Assembly: GCA_028278425.1 (NCBI GenBank)
Contig: JANQEJ010000211.1
Span: 1 to 64,000, forward strand
From: Planctomycetota bacterium
Lineage (GTDB): Bacteria; Planctomycetota; UBA1135; GCA-002686595
DNA length: 64,000 nucleotides
Reading direction: 5' to 3'
Shown here: piece after piece, positions 41,811 to 50,902 of the stretch
Position numbering within the stretch: the stretch's first letter is position 1
Layout of the letters: each line of letters starts with the position of its first letter
Notes under the pieces: model-generated
Databases searched by the model: none
What the model was told of the DNA's origin: nothing
What the model saw: only the letters and a program-made list of their open reading frames with translations
Position numbers and translations under genes: made by a program

Positions 41811-42982
41811 CGCTCGCCTCCCGCGTCGACGACCTTGACGCGCATCCCCTCGGTCACCGCCTCGAGCGGCGACACCACGACGTCCGTGCCGCCGAGCTCG
41901 GCCGAGTCGAGCACGATTCGCTCGCTCTCGGCCTTGAACACGCGCACCGGGCGGATGCCCAGCCTGCCGTCCTCGACGACGTAGACCTGCGCGCGTCCGC
42001 GCAACGCGCGGCGCGGGAGCACGATCGCGCCCTCGATGACGCGCCCTTCGATCTCCGCCTCGACGAACATGCCGACGGCGAGGGGCGGGCGCGCGGCGTC
42101 GGCGTCGCGGCCGTAGGGGTTGTCCACGCTCGCGACCGCCACGACCATGCGGTTCATCGGGTCGAGCTCGCCCTCCGTGCGGACGATGTGCCCGTCCCAA
42201 CGGTGCTCCTCACCGGCGAAGTTGGCGCGCAGGGTCACCGTCGGTCCGTTGATGTCCTCCGCGTCTCCGCGATAGGTGAGCGGGATGTCGAGGTACGCGA
42301 GCTCGGAATCCGCGAGCGGCAGCCGCACCTCCGCGCGATCGATCGCGTAGACCTGCGCGAGCTCCGCGCCGAGCGTCACGTACTGCCCGGGATCCACGTG
42401 CTCGGCGCGCACGCGGCCGGCGTAGGGCGCGTTCACGCGGCAGCGCTCGACGTCGCGCGTCGCGCGCCGGAGCAGCGCCTTCGCCGCGTCGAGCGCGGCG
42501 CGCGCCTCGGCGACCTGGGGCTCGCGAACCGTGAGCGGATTCGGGTCCTCGCCGCGGCCGAGGCTCTCCCACTCGCTGCGCGCGAGCGCGGCGTCGGCTT
42601 CCTCCTGCGCGAGGCGCAGCTCGGCCTGTGAGACGGACATCTTCGCCTGCTCGACGGCGAGCTCGTAGTCGGTCGAGTCGATGGAGAGCAGGTGCTCGCC
42701 CTCCTCGAAGAACCCCCCGCTGACCATGACGGGCGAGACCCACGTCAAGCGACCCGACACCTCGGCGACGAGCCGGCTCTGGGTGCGCGGCACGACCGTT
42801 CCCTGCGTGTAGACGCTGAGCTGCACGGCCTCGGGGATCGCGCGCTGCACTTCGACCAGCGGGAGGACGACCTCGGGCGACCTGGCCGCCGGTTCGGGCC
42901 GCAGGGAAATCAGCCCCATCATCGCCGCGGCGCCCAGGGCGACGACGACGAACGGCAGGGCGATCTGCAGGAAGAGCTTCAT
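41807..42982 (-). CDS. RND efflux periplasmic adaptor (membrane fusion protein)
   Basis: A 391-residue adaptor. An N-terminal membrane anchor (LFLQIALPFVVVALGAAAMMG) precedes a biotinyl-lipoyl-like and helical-hairpin region (VSGRLTWVSPVMVSGGFFEEGEHLLSIDSTDYELAVEQAKM). The second lipoyl half is NAPYAGRVRAEHVDPGQYVTLG, and the beta-barrel with LPRRALRGRAQVYVVEDG follows. It links the RND pump with the outer-membrane factor. Its ATG overlaps the upstream gene's TGA by four bases (ATGA), and its own stop overlaps the RND start. Confidence 0.93.
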   Translation of the reverse strand: MKLFLQIALPFVVVALGAAAMMGLISLRPEPAARSPEVVLPLVEVQRAIPEAVQLSVYTQGTVVPRTQSRLVAEVSGRLTWVSPVMVSGGFFEEGEHLLSIDSTDYELAVEQAKMSVSQAELRLAQEEADAALARSEWESLGRGEDPNPLTVREPQVAEARAALDAAKALLRRATRDVERCRVNAPYAGRVRAEHVDPGQYVTLGAELAQVYAIDRAEVRLPLADSELAYLDIPLTYRGDAEDINGPTVTLRANFAGEEHRWDGHIVRTEGELDPMNRMVVAVASVDNPYGRDADAARPPLAVGMFVEAEIEGRVIEGAIVLPRRALRGRAQVYVVEDGRLGIRPVRVFKAESERIVLDSAELGGTDVVVSPLEAVTEGMRVKVVDAGGER

Positions 42983-44352
42983 TCGGATTCGCCTCCAAAC
43001 CCGCCGCCGAGGGCGAGGTGCAGGTCCACGCGAGCGTCGAGCCGCTGGCGTTGGGCGGTCAGGTGCTCGCTCTCGTTGTTGAGCGCGCGCCGCTGGGCTT
43101 CGAGCACCGTGATGAGCGGCGTCAAGCCGCTGGAGTAGCGATCCTCCGCGAGATCGCGCGCCGCGGCCGCGTTCTCGCTCGCGTCGCGGAGGCGGTCCTC
43201 GCGATCCGCGAGATGCTCCTCGACCGCGAGCGCGGTCTCGACCTCGGCGAAGGCCAGAAGGACGCCGCCGGCGTAGCTCGCGAGCAGCTCGCGCGTTCGC
43301 GCGTCCTCGAGGTCGATGCCGGCGCGGAGCCGGCCGCCTTGGAAGATCGGCTGCGTGACGTTCCCCAGCAGCGAGTAGATGGTCGCGGAGCCGCCGCTGA
43401 GCTCTTCGAGCTCTTCGCTCAATCGACCGCCGGAGGCGGTCAACGCGAACCGCGGGTAGAGCTCGGCCCGCGCAGCGTACAGCCGCTCGTCCGACGCCAG
43501 CAGCCGCAGTTCCTGCGCGCGAAGGTCCGGGCGGCGCTGCAACAGCTCGGAGGGCAGCCCCGCGGGCGGAGGCGGAGGCAGGTCGGGAAGGCCGATCACC
43601 GAAGCGATCTCGCCGGAGGGATAGCGGCCCGTCAGGATCTCCAGCGCCCGGCTCGAGCGCTCCCGTTCCTCCTCGCGGAAGGCCGCCAGCGCTTCCGCCG
43701 ACGCGGCGTTCGTCTCCGCGAGTCGCAGGTCGAGCGCATCGGAACGTCCGCCTTCGTAGCGGTCGCGGATGAGCTGCGCGTTGCGGCGGAAGTTCAACGC
43801 GGTTTCGTCCGCGAGCGCTTGTTGAAGGCGCGCCTCCTGCCAGGTGAGCCAGGCCTTGACCGTGCGCGCGGCGATCGAGTGCTGCGCTGCCCGGTAGTCC
43901 GCGGCGGTGGCCTCGAACTCCCGCTCCGCGGCGCGCGTGGCGGCGGCCAGCCGCCCCCAAAGGTCGAGCTCCCAGGCGACGTCCAGCGACGCGGTCCAGG
44001 GCCGCGAACGGCTGCTCGGCGCCGGGAAGCCGATGAACACGTCCTGCCGCAAGGTCCGGCCGAAGTTGGCGCCGACGGCCGGCAGCTCGTCGGCGCCGGC
44101 GATGCGCGCGAGCGCGGCCGCCGCCTCGACCCGCGCCGCGGCGGCGGCCAGGTCGTGGTTGTAGGCCAGCGCCTCCTCCACGACGGCGGTGACCGCCGGA
44201 CCGAGCGTCGTCCACCAGGCGGTCTCCGCCACCGCTCCGGGGTCGGCGGGCGCGTTCCAGCTCGAGGGGACCCGGACCTCGGGCTCGTACTGCTCCTCCG
44301 GAGCGACGCGGCACGCGACGAGAAGCGCGGCGAGAAGCGGGGCCTTCCTCAT
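42979..44352 (-). CDS. TolC/NodT-family outer-membrane efflux lipoprotein
   Basis: A 457-residue outer-membrane factor. The signal peptide ends in LLVACRVAP, a lipobox with Cys near residue 14. The following helix-loop segments match the NodT family: SWNAPADPGAVAETAWWTTLG near residue 30, ALAYNHDLAAAAARVEAA, AWELDLWGRLAAATRAAEREFEA, the middle QRRPDLRAQELRLLAS, and GNVTQPIFQGGRL near residue 340. It ends in a Gly-rich tail. This is the exit duct of the pump encoded by the next two genes. The stops and starts of TetR, this gene and the adaptor overlap by four bases each. Confidence 0.94.
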   Translation of the reverse strand: MRKAPLLAALLVACRVAPEEQYEPEVRVPSSWNAPADPGAVAETAWWTTLGPAVTAVVEEALAYNHDLAAAAARVEAAAALARIAGADELPAVGANFGRTLRQDVFIGFPAPSSRSRPWTASLDVAWELDLWGRLAAATRAAEREFEATAADYRAAQHSIAARTVKAWLTWQEARLQQALADETALNFRRNAQLIRDRYEGGRSDALDLRLAETNAASAEALAAFREEERERSSRALEILTGRYPSGEIASVIGLPDLPPPPPAGLPSELLQRRPDLRAQELRLLASDERLYAARAELYPRFALTASGGRLSEELEELSGGSATIYSLLGNVTQPIFQGGRLRAGIDLEDARTRELLASYAGGVLLAFAEVETALAVEEHLADREDRLRDASENAAAARDLAEDRYSSGLTPLITVLEAQRRALNNESEHLTAQRQRLDARVDLHLALGGGFGGESE

Positions 44353-44999
44353 CGGACCGGGGTGGGCGCGCGGAAGCCTTCGGCCGCGTAGATCACGAGG
44401 TGACGCAGCACCTCGTCGGGGTCGTCCGAGCGGCAGAGGCCCTCGGAGTGGATTTGGATCCGGAGCGGGTCGGCGATCAGCGTTGACATCGACCCGATCA
44501 GGAAGTGGAGGCGGTAGTAGAGGTCCTTCTCGCGCAGGTGGGGGACGGCGCGCAGGAAGGCCGGGAAGAAGCGCGCGGCCACCTGCTGGAAGACCTGGCG
44601 GAGGGGCTCCATGTGCTCGCCCGAAACCGAGTTGCACCGGCCGACGAGCTGCATGAAGCGCCGCCAGCCCTCGTCGTCGCGCCGGGCGGAGAGACGGAGC
44701 ACGGGACCGAGGAAGGCTTCGAGCACCTCTTCGAGGGAGGGCGGGTGCTCGGGCCCGCGCGCCTCGAGCTCGTCCAGCTTGGAGAGGCGCTCGGCGTTCA
44801 CGTCCTCGACGCGCCGACGGAAGACCGCCTCGAAGAGGGCGGCCTTGCTCCCGAAGTGGTAGTGCACGGCGGCCAGGTTCACCCCCGCCTGGCCGGTCAC
44901 TCCGCGCAACGAGGTGCCGTCGTAGCCGTGCTCGGCGAAGAGCGCCTCGGCGGCGTCGAGGATGCGGTCCTTGGTCGATTTCGCGGTCTGGGTGGTCAC
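44349..44999 (-). CDS. TetR-family repressor of the efflux operon
   Basis: A 216-residue TetR regulator starting at GTG 44999 (VTTQTAKSTKDRILDAAEALF). The helix-turn-helix is in TSLRGVTGQAGVNLAAVHYHFGSKAALFEAVFRRR. The C-terminal ligand-binding part resembles the CecR-like subgroup (RFMQLVGRCNSVSGEHMEPLRQVFQQ). It is the first gene of the operon. A palindrome overlapping its own promoter, at 45017-45030, is the obvious operator, so it probably represses itself and the pump until a ligand binds. Earlier in-frame starts would include the promoter sequence and are rejected. Confidence 0.92.
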   Translation of the reverse strand: MTTQTAKSTKDRILDAAEALFAEHGYDGTSLRGVTGQAGVNLAAVHYHFGSKAALFEAVFRRRVEDVNAERLSKLDELEARGPEHPPSLEEVLEAFLGPVLRLSARRDDEGWRRFMQLVGRCNSVSGEHMEPLRQVFQQVAARFFPAFLRAVPHLREKDLYYRLHFLIGSMSTLIADPLRIQIHSEGLCRSDDPDEVLRHLVIYAAEGFRAPTPVR

Positions 45000-45016
45000 G
45001 GGAGGGCTGTCTGAGG

Positions 45017-45059
45017 CAAACGATCGTTTGAATCGTACGTTTGAACGACTCCCTGTCAA
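45017..45059 (-). promoter_or_regulatory. Promoter and TetR operator of the efflux operon
   Basis: On the minus strand TTGACA (45059-45054) and TACGAT (45037-45032) are spaced by 16 bases, a good sigma-70-type promoter. The perfect palindrome CAAACGATCGTTTG (45030-45017) lies directly downstream, overlapping the expected start of transcription near 45025, as expected for a TetR operator. A direct repeat CGTTTGAA (45025-45032 and 45038-45045, plus-strand reading) adds a second half-site. Confidence 0.8.
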
Positions 45060-45403
45060 GACCCCGGTCAGGGAACCTCGCCCTCCCCCCGGGGGGTGGA
45101 CCGGCCGGCCGGGCCACGGTGGCAGTCGCGCCTCGAATTTCCGTGCGAGATCGCGCCGCCGGCCCCGGAAGGGAATCGCGCAAGAACGGGCCGACGGATG
45201 CGCGCAACGCTGCGATACCCACTTCGGCGGGGCGGTTCGGCGGGCGTCGAGCCCTACAATATTGCGGCTTCGTAGGCTGGAAGCGCTCTGGGTGACGATC
45301 CAGTTCCAGCCGCATCGCCTCCGGGCCGATAGAATCTTCCGCCCTCGATTTCGGCCCGCCCCCCCGCAGGGGCCGTCTCCAACTCGTCTCCCGATCCCCC
45401 TCT
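45060..45403. other. Gene-free region between tetR and the AlkP cluster
   Basis: These 344 bases hold no convincing gene. A perfect C6G6 palindrome at 45085-45096 and a nested CCGGCCGGCCGG run nearby could form structure. TACAAT (45255-45260) and TAGAAT (45330-45335) are possible minus-ten boxes for the downstream plus-strand gene, but neither has a clear minus-thirty-five. The final part is a C-rich tract just before the ATG at 45404. Confidence 0.45.
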
Positions 45404-47575
45404 ATGTTCGACTGGAAGCGGACTCTCCGCATCGGACTGGGGGCGCTCGCGGTGTGTGCCGCCGTTGCGCCCCCGGCATCGGCGTACGTGGGGCCGGGGG
45501 CGGGCTTCGCGGCGGCCGGCAGCGTGCTGGTGCTCCTCGGCACGTTCCTCCTGGCCTTCGTGATCGTGCTCGCCTGGCCGATCAAGGCGGTGATCCGGCT
45601 GATCGGTCGCATCGGGCTGCCCAAGCCCAAGGTCAAGCGGGTGGTCGTCGTCGGGCTCGACGGCTTCGATCCCGGGCTCGCGAAGCGCTTCGCGGACGAA
45701 GGGCTGATGCCCAACTTCAAGAAGCTTGAAGAGGAGGGCTGCTTCCACCCGCTGCAAACGGCCTACCCGTCGATCTCTCCCGTCGCCTGGTCGAGCTACG
45801 CGACCGGCGTCGATGCGTCGCGTCACAACATCTACGACTTCCTGACGCGCGACCCCTGCAACTACCTGCCGGCGCTCTCGTCGACCGACATCCGCTCGAT
45901 CCCGAAGACGCTCAACCTCGGGCTCGCGAAGATCCCGTTCGGGAGCAAGACGGTCTACCGCATCCTTCAGAAGAGCCAGCCCTTCTGGAAGCTGCTCGGC
46001 GCGAACGGCGTCTGGTCGTCGATCATCCGCGTGCCGATCACCTTCCCGCCGCAGAAGTTCAAGAACGGAACGCTGCTCTCCGGCATGTGCGTGCCCGACC
46101 TCCAGGGGACGCAGGGCTCGTTCAGCTTCTATTCGACGAAGGAGCGCCAGGGGCAGCACACCGGCGGGCAGCAGTACCAGATCCGCGTCAAGAACGGGAA
46201 GGTCAAGTCCAACCTCACCGGCCCGCCCGGCAAGGACGGCCACCCGATGAAGTGCCCGTTCGAGGTGCGCTTCGACGAGGAGACGCGCAAGGCCACGTTC
46301 ACCGTCGGCGACGAGAAGGTGACGGTCGGCTTCCGCGAGTACACGCCGTGGCTGCGCGTCCCCTTCCAGGGCGTCAAGGGCATCGCGCGCTTCTACGTGC
46401 AGACGTGGGACAAGGACGACGTCGGCATCTACGTCACGCCGATCAACATCGACCCGGACGCGCCGGCGATGCCGATCTCGCACCCGTTCGTGTACTCGAT
46501 CTACCTGGCGAAGCTGATCGGGCCCTACGCGACGCTCGGCCTCGCGGAGGACACCTGGGCGCTGAACGAGCGCGTCGTCGACGAAGAGGCCTTCCTCAAG
46601 CAGGCGTGGCTCATCTTCGAAGAGCGCAAGAAGATGCTCTGGGACGTGTTGAAGAAGACCAAGAAGGGCTTCGTCACGACGGTCTTCGACACGACCGACC
46701 GCATCAGCCACATGTTCTACCGCTACCTCGACCCCGACCACCCCGCGAACGAGGGCAAGGACGTCGAGGAGCACAAGAACGTGATGCGCGACCTCTACGC
46801 AAAGATGGACGAGTTCCTCGTCGAGGTCCGCGCGAAGGTCGGCGACGACAAGAACACCGTCCTGATGATCATCTCGGACCACGGGTTCTGCAACTTCACG
46901 CGCGGCGTCAACCTGAACGCGTGGCTGCGCGACGAGGGTTACCTCGTCCTGAAGGAGGGCAGCACCTCGCCCGAGTGGTTCCAGAACGTCGACTGGACGA
47001 AGACGCGCGCGTTCACGCTCGGCCTGACCGGCATCTTCTTGAACCGCAAGGGCCGCGAGGCGCAGGGCATCGTCGAAGAGGGCGAGGAGCTCAACGCGCT
47101 GCGCGCCGAGATCAAGGAGAAGCTCGAACGCCTCGTCGACCCGAAGACGGGCGATCCGGTCATCAAGGAGGCCTTCCTCACCGACGACATCCACGGCGGG
47201 CCGTACCGCGACATGGCGCCGGAGATCCTGGTCGGCTACCACAAGACGTTCCGCCACTCGTGGGACTGCGCGACCGGTGCCGTGTCCGAGGAGGTCTTCT
47301 CCGACAACACGAAGTCCTGGTCGGGCGACCACTGCGTCGATCCGCGGCTCGTGCCCGGCGTCTTCTGGTGCAACCGCAAGATCAACACGGACGAGCCGAA
47401 CCTGCTCGACCTCGCGCCGACGATCCTCGATCTCTTCGGCGTCGAGGCGCCGCGCTACATGCAGGGACACAACCTGTTCGGCCCGGCGCGACCGGAGGCA
47501 CCGCGCAAGGCGCCGGCGGAACCGGAGGAAGCGCCGCAGCCGCAACCCGTCTCCGCGGAGAAGGCGGCCTCATGA
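45404..47575 (+). CDS. Membrane-anchored AlkP-superfamily phosphohydrolase/phosphomutase (COG3379 type)
   Basis: A 723-residue protein. Two hydrophobic segments near the N-terminus (about 9-27 and 37-60, the second FAAAGSVLVLLGTFLLAFVI) anchor it to the membrane. The catalytic domain follows, with the metal Asp in VVVGLDGFDPG, and the nucleophile segment AYPSISPVAWSSYATG, where Ser125 fits the Ser/Thr position. HNIYDFLTRDP is like COG3379. Later motifs are DTTDRISHMFYR, IISDHGFCNF and WSGDHCVDP (His for metal). The last about 35 residues are Pro/Ala/Glu-rich. A second COG3379 protein follows with an ATGA overlap. Substrates of the family are poorly known. The domain faces in or out depending on which of the two segments spans the membrane. 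Confidence 0.88.
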   Translation: MFDWKRTLRIGLGALAVCAAVAPPASAYVGPGAGFAAAGSVLVLLGTFLLAFVIVLAWPIKAVIRLIGRIGLPKPKVKRVVVVGLDGFDPGLAKRFADEGLMPNFKKLEEEGCFHPLQTAYPSISPVAWSSYATGVDASRHNIYDFLTRDPCNYLPALSSTDIRSIPKTLNLGLAKIPFGSKTVYRILQKSQPFWKLLGANGVWSSIIRVPITFPPQKFKNGTLLSGMCVPDLQGTQGSFSFYSTKERQGQHTGGQQYQIRVKNGKVKSNLTGPPGKDGHPMKCPFEVRFDEETRKATFTVGDEKVTVGFREYTPWLRVPFQGVKGIARFYVQTWDKDDVGIYVTPINIDPDAPAMPISHPFVYSIYLAKLIGPYATLGLAEDTWALNERVVDEEAFLKQAWLIFEERKKMLWDVLKKTKKGFVTTVFDTTDRISHMFYRYLDPDHPANEGKDVEEHKNVMRDLYAKMDEFLVEVRAKVGDDKNTVLMIISDHGFCNFTRGVNLNAWLRDEGYLVLKEGSTSPEWFQNVDWTKTRAFTLGLTGIFLNRKGREAQGIVEEGEELNALRAEIKEKLERLVDPKTGDPVIKEAFLTDDIHGGPYRDMAPEILVGYHKTFRHSWDCATGAVSEEVFSDNTKSWSGDHCVDPRLVPGVFWCNRKINTDEPNLLDLAPTILDLFGVEAPRYMQGHNLFGPARPEAPRKAPAEPEEAPQPQPVSAEKAAS

Positions 47576-49800
47576 GAATCCCGCGCTGGACCGTCTACCC
47601 GGCGGTGGCCATCCTCGGGGCGCTCCTGATCACGGCGATCCCCGGCGAGACCCCCGACCCGCACGCGGGCGTGGCGCGGGCCCTGCTCGACGCGCAGTTC
47701 GCGGCGACCGCGGTCGACCCCAACGCGCCGGCCGTGCCGGAAACCCACCCGCGCGTGGTCGTGCTCGGGATCGACGGCATGGACCCCGACATCCTGAAGG
47801 ACGTCATCGAGCTCTACCCCGAGCGCGTGCCGAACCTGAAGCGTCTCGCCGAGGAGGGCAGCGGCATCCGCGCCCTCGGCACGTCGACGCCGCCGCAGAG
47901 CCCCGTCGCCTGGTCGAACTTCATCACCGGCCTGAACCCGGGCGGACACGGGATCTTCGACTTCATCCATCGCGACCCGGTCGATCGCAAGCCGGCGTCG
48001 TCGACCGTCCGCGCGGGCGGCGACCCGCTCATGCTCTCGCTCGGCAACTACCGCGTCCCGATCGCCGGCGGCGACGGCGGCGGGTCGAACCGTACGGGCG
48101 AGGCGTTTTGGACGACTCTGCGCGACCACGGCGTGCCGGCGGACGTCTGGCGCATGCCGATCAACTTCCCCGTGGAGCCCTCCAGGGGGTGGTCGTTCCC
48201 CGGGATGATGACGCCGGCGCTCGACTCGGCCTACGGCGAGTGCTCGTTCTGGACCACGTCGGACCGTCGCGCGCTCGAGGTCGAGTACCACAAGGTCGAG
48301 CAGGTGCGCGTCAACCGCGGTCGCGTCAACATCCGGCTGAAGGGCCCGCCGCACCTCTACAGGGTCGACGAACGCGAGGTCCAGGAGGAGACGTCGACGC
48401 CGATCAAGGTCTACGTCGACTACGAAAACGAGACGGCGGCGATCGACACCGGCACCAGGCGGCTGGTGCTCGAGCCGGGACAATGGAGCACGTTCGTGCC
48501 CGTCGAGTTCCCGATGCTCCCCGGGGTCATGGCGATGTTGCCCGGCCAGACGCTCAGCGGCATCTGCCGCTTCTACCTCCGCAGCATCGAGCCGGAGTTC
48601 GAGCTCTACTGCTCGCCGGTGAACGTCGATCCGATGGCGCCGATCAACCCCGTCTCCGAGCCTGTGAGCGCGAGCGCCGAGCTCGCCGCAAAGCCCTCCG
48701 ACGGGGGAATCGGCTACTACTACACGCAGGGCATGGCCGAGGACGTGGGCGCGCTGAAGAAGAACGTGCTCACCGATGAGGAGTTCATGCAGCAGGTCGA
48801 GCTCGTCTACCTCGAGCGCGTCCGCATGCTCGACTACGCGCTCGACCGCTACACGGAGAAGGAGGAGGGCGGTCTCCTCTTCTTCTACTTCTCCACGGTC
48901 GACCTGGCCAGCCACATGATGTGGCGCCACACCGACCGCGCGCATCCCGCGCACGACGCGGAGATCGCCGGGCGCGATTCGTCGTGGTGGTCCGACCGCG
49001 AGGGCAGCACCTGGATGGACACGGTGCACGACCTCTACATGAAGATGGACCCGGTCGTCGGCAAGATCCGCCAGCGGGTCGGCGACGACGCGACGTTCAT
49101 CGTCATGAGCGACCACGGCTTCGCGCCTTACCGGCGCAAGTTCAGTCTGAACACGTGGCTCCTGGAGAACGGCTACCTCGTCCTAGAAGAGGGCAAGGAG
49201 AAGGAGCTTCCCAAAGACGACCCCGCGCACCGCGACGTCGTGATCTTCGCCTCCGGCGTCGTCGACTGGTCGAAGACGCGGGCGTACGGGATGGGCTTCA
49301 ACGGACTCTACCTGAACCTCGCCGGCCGCGAGGGCAAGGACGCCGACGGGGAGCTCATCGGCTCGTCCGGGATCGTTCAGCCCGGCGCCGAGGCGGAGGC
49401 GCTGCTCGCCGAGCTGAAGGAGAAGCTCGAGGCCGTCGTGGACGAGGACACCGGCCTGAAGCCGATCCTGCGCTGCGACCTCGCCGCGGACGTCTACAGC
49501 GGCGAGCGGTTGGCCGAAGCGCCCGACATGCTCGTCGGATACAACGCCGGCTACGGCAACTCCGATCCCGCGTCCACGGGACGCATCACGAGCTACGTGA
49601 TCGAGGACAACACCGGCGGAACGTTCAACGGAAGCCACCTGATGGCTCCCGACGTCGTCGCGGGCATCCTGCTCTCCAACAGGCCCGTGCGCGACGGCGA
49701 CCACGACCTGACCGACCTGACCGTGGAGGTGCTGTCCCTCTACGGCGTCGACCCCTCACCCAACCAGAAGGGACACCGTGTCCTCGCGGCCGGCCCCTGA
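47572..49800 (+). CDS. Exported AlkP-superfamily phosphohydrolase/phosphomutase (COG3379 type)
   Basis: A 742-residue paralogue of the previous protein. An N-terminal membrane or signal segment (WTVYPAVAILGALLITAIPG) precedes the AlkP domain. VVLGIDGMDPDIL carries the metal Asp, and STPPQSPVAWSNFITG has Ser110 in the nucleophile position. NPGGHGIFDFIHRDP is a COG3379 hallmark. Later motifs are STVDLASHMMWRH, VMSDHGFAPY and FNGSHLMAPD, keeping the metal His. The two proteins also share the middle segments PITFPP/PINFPV and PINIDPDAP/PVNVDPMAP. The ATG overlaps the previous stop. No clear TPR tail is present. The reaction is unknown. Confidence 0.88.
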   Translation: MRIPRWTVYPAVAILGALLITAIPGETPDPHAGVARALLDAQFAATAVDPNAPAVPETHPRVVVLGIDGMDPDILKDVIELYPERVPNLKRLAEEGSGIRALGTSTPPQSPVAWSNFITGLNPGGHGIFDFIHRDPVDRKPASSTVRAGGDPLMLSLGNYRVPIAGGDGGGSNRTGEAFWTTLRDHGVPADVWRMPINFPVEPSRGWSFPGMMTPALDSAYGECSFWTTSDRRALEVEYHKVEQVRVNRGRVNIRLKGPPHLYRVDEREVQEETSTPIKVYVDYENETAAIDTGTRRLVLEPGQWSTFVPVEFPMLPGVMAMLPGQTLSGICRFYLRSIEPEFELYCSPVNVDPMAPINPVSEPVSASAELAAKPSDGGIGYYYTQGMAEDVGALKKNVLTDEEFMQQVELVYLERVRMLDYALDRYTEKEEGGLLFFYFSTVDLASHMMWRHTDRAHPAHDAEIAGRDSSWWSDREGSTWMDTVHDLYMKMDPVVGKIRQRVGDDATFIVMSDHGFAPYRRKFSLNTWLLENGYLVLEEGKEKELPKDDPAHRDVVIFASGVVDWSKTRAYGMGFNGLYLNLAGREGKDADGELIGSSGIVQPGAEAEALLAELKEKLEAVVDEDTGLKPILRCDLAADVYSGERLAEAPDMLVGYNAGYGNSDPASTGRITSYVIEDNTGGTFNGSHLMAPDVVAGILLSNRPVRDGDHDLTDLTVEVLSLYGVDPSPNQKGHRVLAAGP

Positions 49801-49819
49801 CCCATCCACGGAGAACGAA

Positions 49820-50017
49820 ATGTTTGGCGGTGGCAACAAGATCAAGCTCGAGAAAGACCTCCTCGACCGCATCAAGCGCGTCGCCGAGGTGGCGGGCTAC
49901 GCCTCGCACGAGGAGTTCATCATCCACGTGCTCGAGAAGGAGCTCGCGCACTTCGAGGACGCCTCGTCCGACGAGGACATCACCGAGAAGCTCCGCGGCC
50001 TCGGCTACATCAGCTAG
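49820..50017 (+). CDS. RHH-like small protein with LGYIS tail
   Basis: A 65-residue protein with GGAG eight bases before its ATG. It aligns by eye with the 70-residue protein at 35231-35443: KIKLEKDLLDRIKRV against KVTVKIPRPLYRKIQQV, EEFIIHVLEKEL against TDFIVYVLRDLM, and the tail EKLRGLGYIS against KRKLKNLGYL. The ribbon-like beta strand plus two helices suggests a ribbon-helix-helix fold. It follows the second COG3379 gene and precedes a membrane protein gene by 27 bases. The shared neighbourhood with AlkP-superfamily enzymes suggests a partner or regulator of them. Confidence 0.7.
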   Translation: MFGGGNKIKLEKDLLDRIKRVAEVAGYASHEEFIIHVLEKELAHFEDASSDEDITEKLRGLGYIS

Positions 50018-50044
50018 TCCAATCTCTCGCCCGTCCGCGGACCG

Positions 50045-50902
50045 ATGAACGCCCTCAACCGACTGACGACGAAGGTCTTCGACCTCCTCCTGACGCCGTT
50101 CGAGCTGATGGGAGACGAGCTCGCGTTGATCCTCGTCAGCGGACTCTTCGGAATCGTCGCGCTGATCATCTTCAAGCAGATCTCGTGGCAGAAGGGCATC
50201 AAGGCGGTCAAGGACAAGATCAAGGGCGACATGATCGCGATCCGGATCTACCAGGACGATCTGGTCGTGGTCGGGCAGTCGGTCGTGAGGGTGTTCTTCC
50301 GCAACTTCGCGTACCTGACGCTCAACTTCGGGCCGATGCTGCTCCTGCTCGCGCCCTTCGTCCTGGTGCTGGCGCAGTTCGTTGTTCGCTACGGCTTCGC
50401 GCCGATCCCGGTACACGGGGCCCAGGTGGCGATGCTCCCCGGCGAGGGCACGATGCTCGAGATCGAGATGGCCAAGGGCCGCGAGGCGGAAGTCGCCGGC
50501 ATGTCGATCCGCCTGCCCGCGGGCCTCAAGGCCGTCTCGCGCCCCGTGATCAACACCGCCGACGGCGTCGCCTTCCAGGAGGTGATCGCCGTCCAGGAAG
50601 GCGAGTGGGAGGTCGAGTTCGTGTTCGCGGACGGCAAGTCGGCGATCAAGCGCATCGTCACCGGGGAGGAGCGCGCCCGCGTCATGCAGCCGGAGCGCGT
50701 TTCGAGCTTCCTCCTGTCCTGGATCTGGCCGGCCGAGGATCGCTTCCCGAGCGACTGCCCGATCGCGAGCGTCAAGTTCGAATACCCCACGCGCGACCTC
50801 CGCTTCCTCCCCGACGGACCGGGTGCCATCCTGGTCATCTTCTTCCTCGCGTCGATGGCGTTCGGCGTGGCGATCCTGAAGCCGCTCGGGATCCAGATCT
50901 AG
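50045..50902 (+). CDS. Membrane protein of unknown function, Oxa1-like layout
   Basis: A 285-residue membrane protein. One segment is at about 27-45 (ALILVSGLFGIVALIIF), followed by a Lys-rich cytoplasmic helix (SWQKGIKAVKDKIKGDMIAIRIYQDD), then a second pair near residues 90-118 (MLLLLAPFVLVLAQFV). A periplasmic beta-rich domain of about 120 residues follows, and a last membrane segment ends the protein (GAILVIFFLASMAFGVAIL). The first half, a membrane helix then a positively charged coiled helix then membrane helices, is like the DUF106/EMC3 or Oxa1 layout, but this is weak, by-eye evidence. It overlaps no gene; the HD gene starts directly after its stop. Confidence 0.6.
   Translation: MNALNRLTTKVFDLLLTPFELMGDELALILVSGLFGIVALIIFKQISWQKGIKAVKDKIKGDMIAIRIYQDDLVVVGQSVVRVFFRNFAYLTLNFGPMLLLLAPFVLVLAQFVVRYGFAPIPVHGAQVAMLPGEGTMLEIEMAKGREAEVAGMSIRLPAGLKAVSRPVINTADGVAFQEVIAVQEGEWEVEFVFADGKSAIKRIVTGEERARVMQPERVSSFLLSWIWPAEDRFPSDCPIASVKFEYPTRDLRFLPDGPGAILVIFFLASMAFGVAILKPLGIQI

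Noticed and set aside
45000-45059. Earlier start for the TetR gene at 45059
   Set aside because: That codon is the TTG of the minus-thirty-five box, and the added residues would span the promoter and operator.
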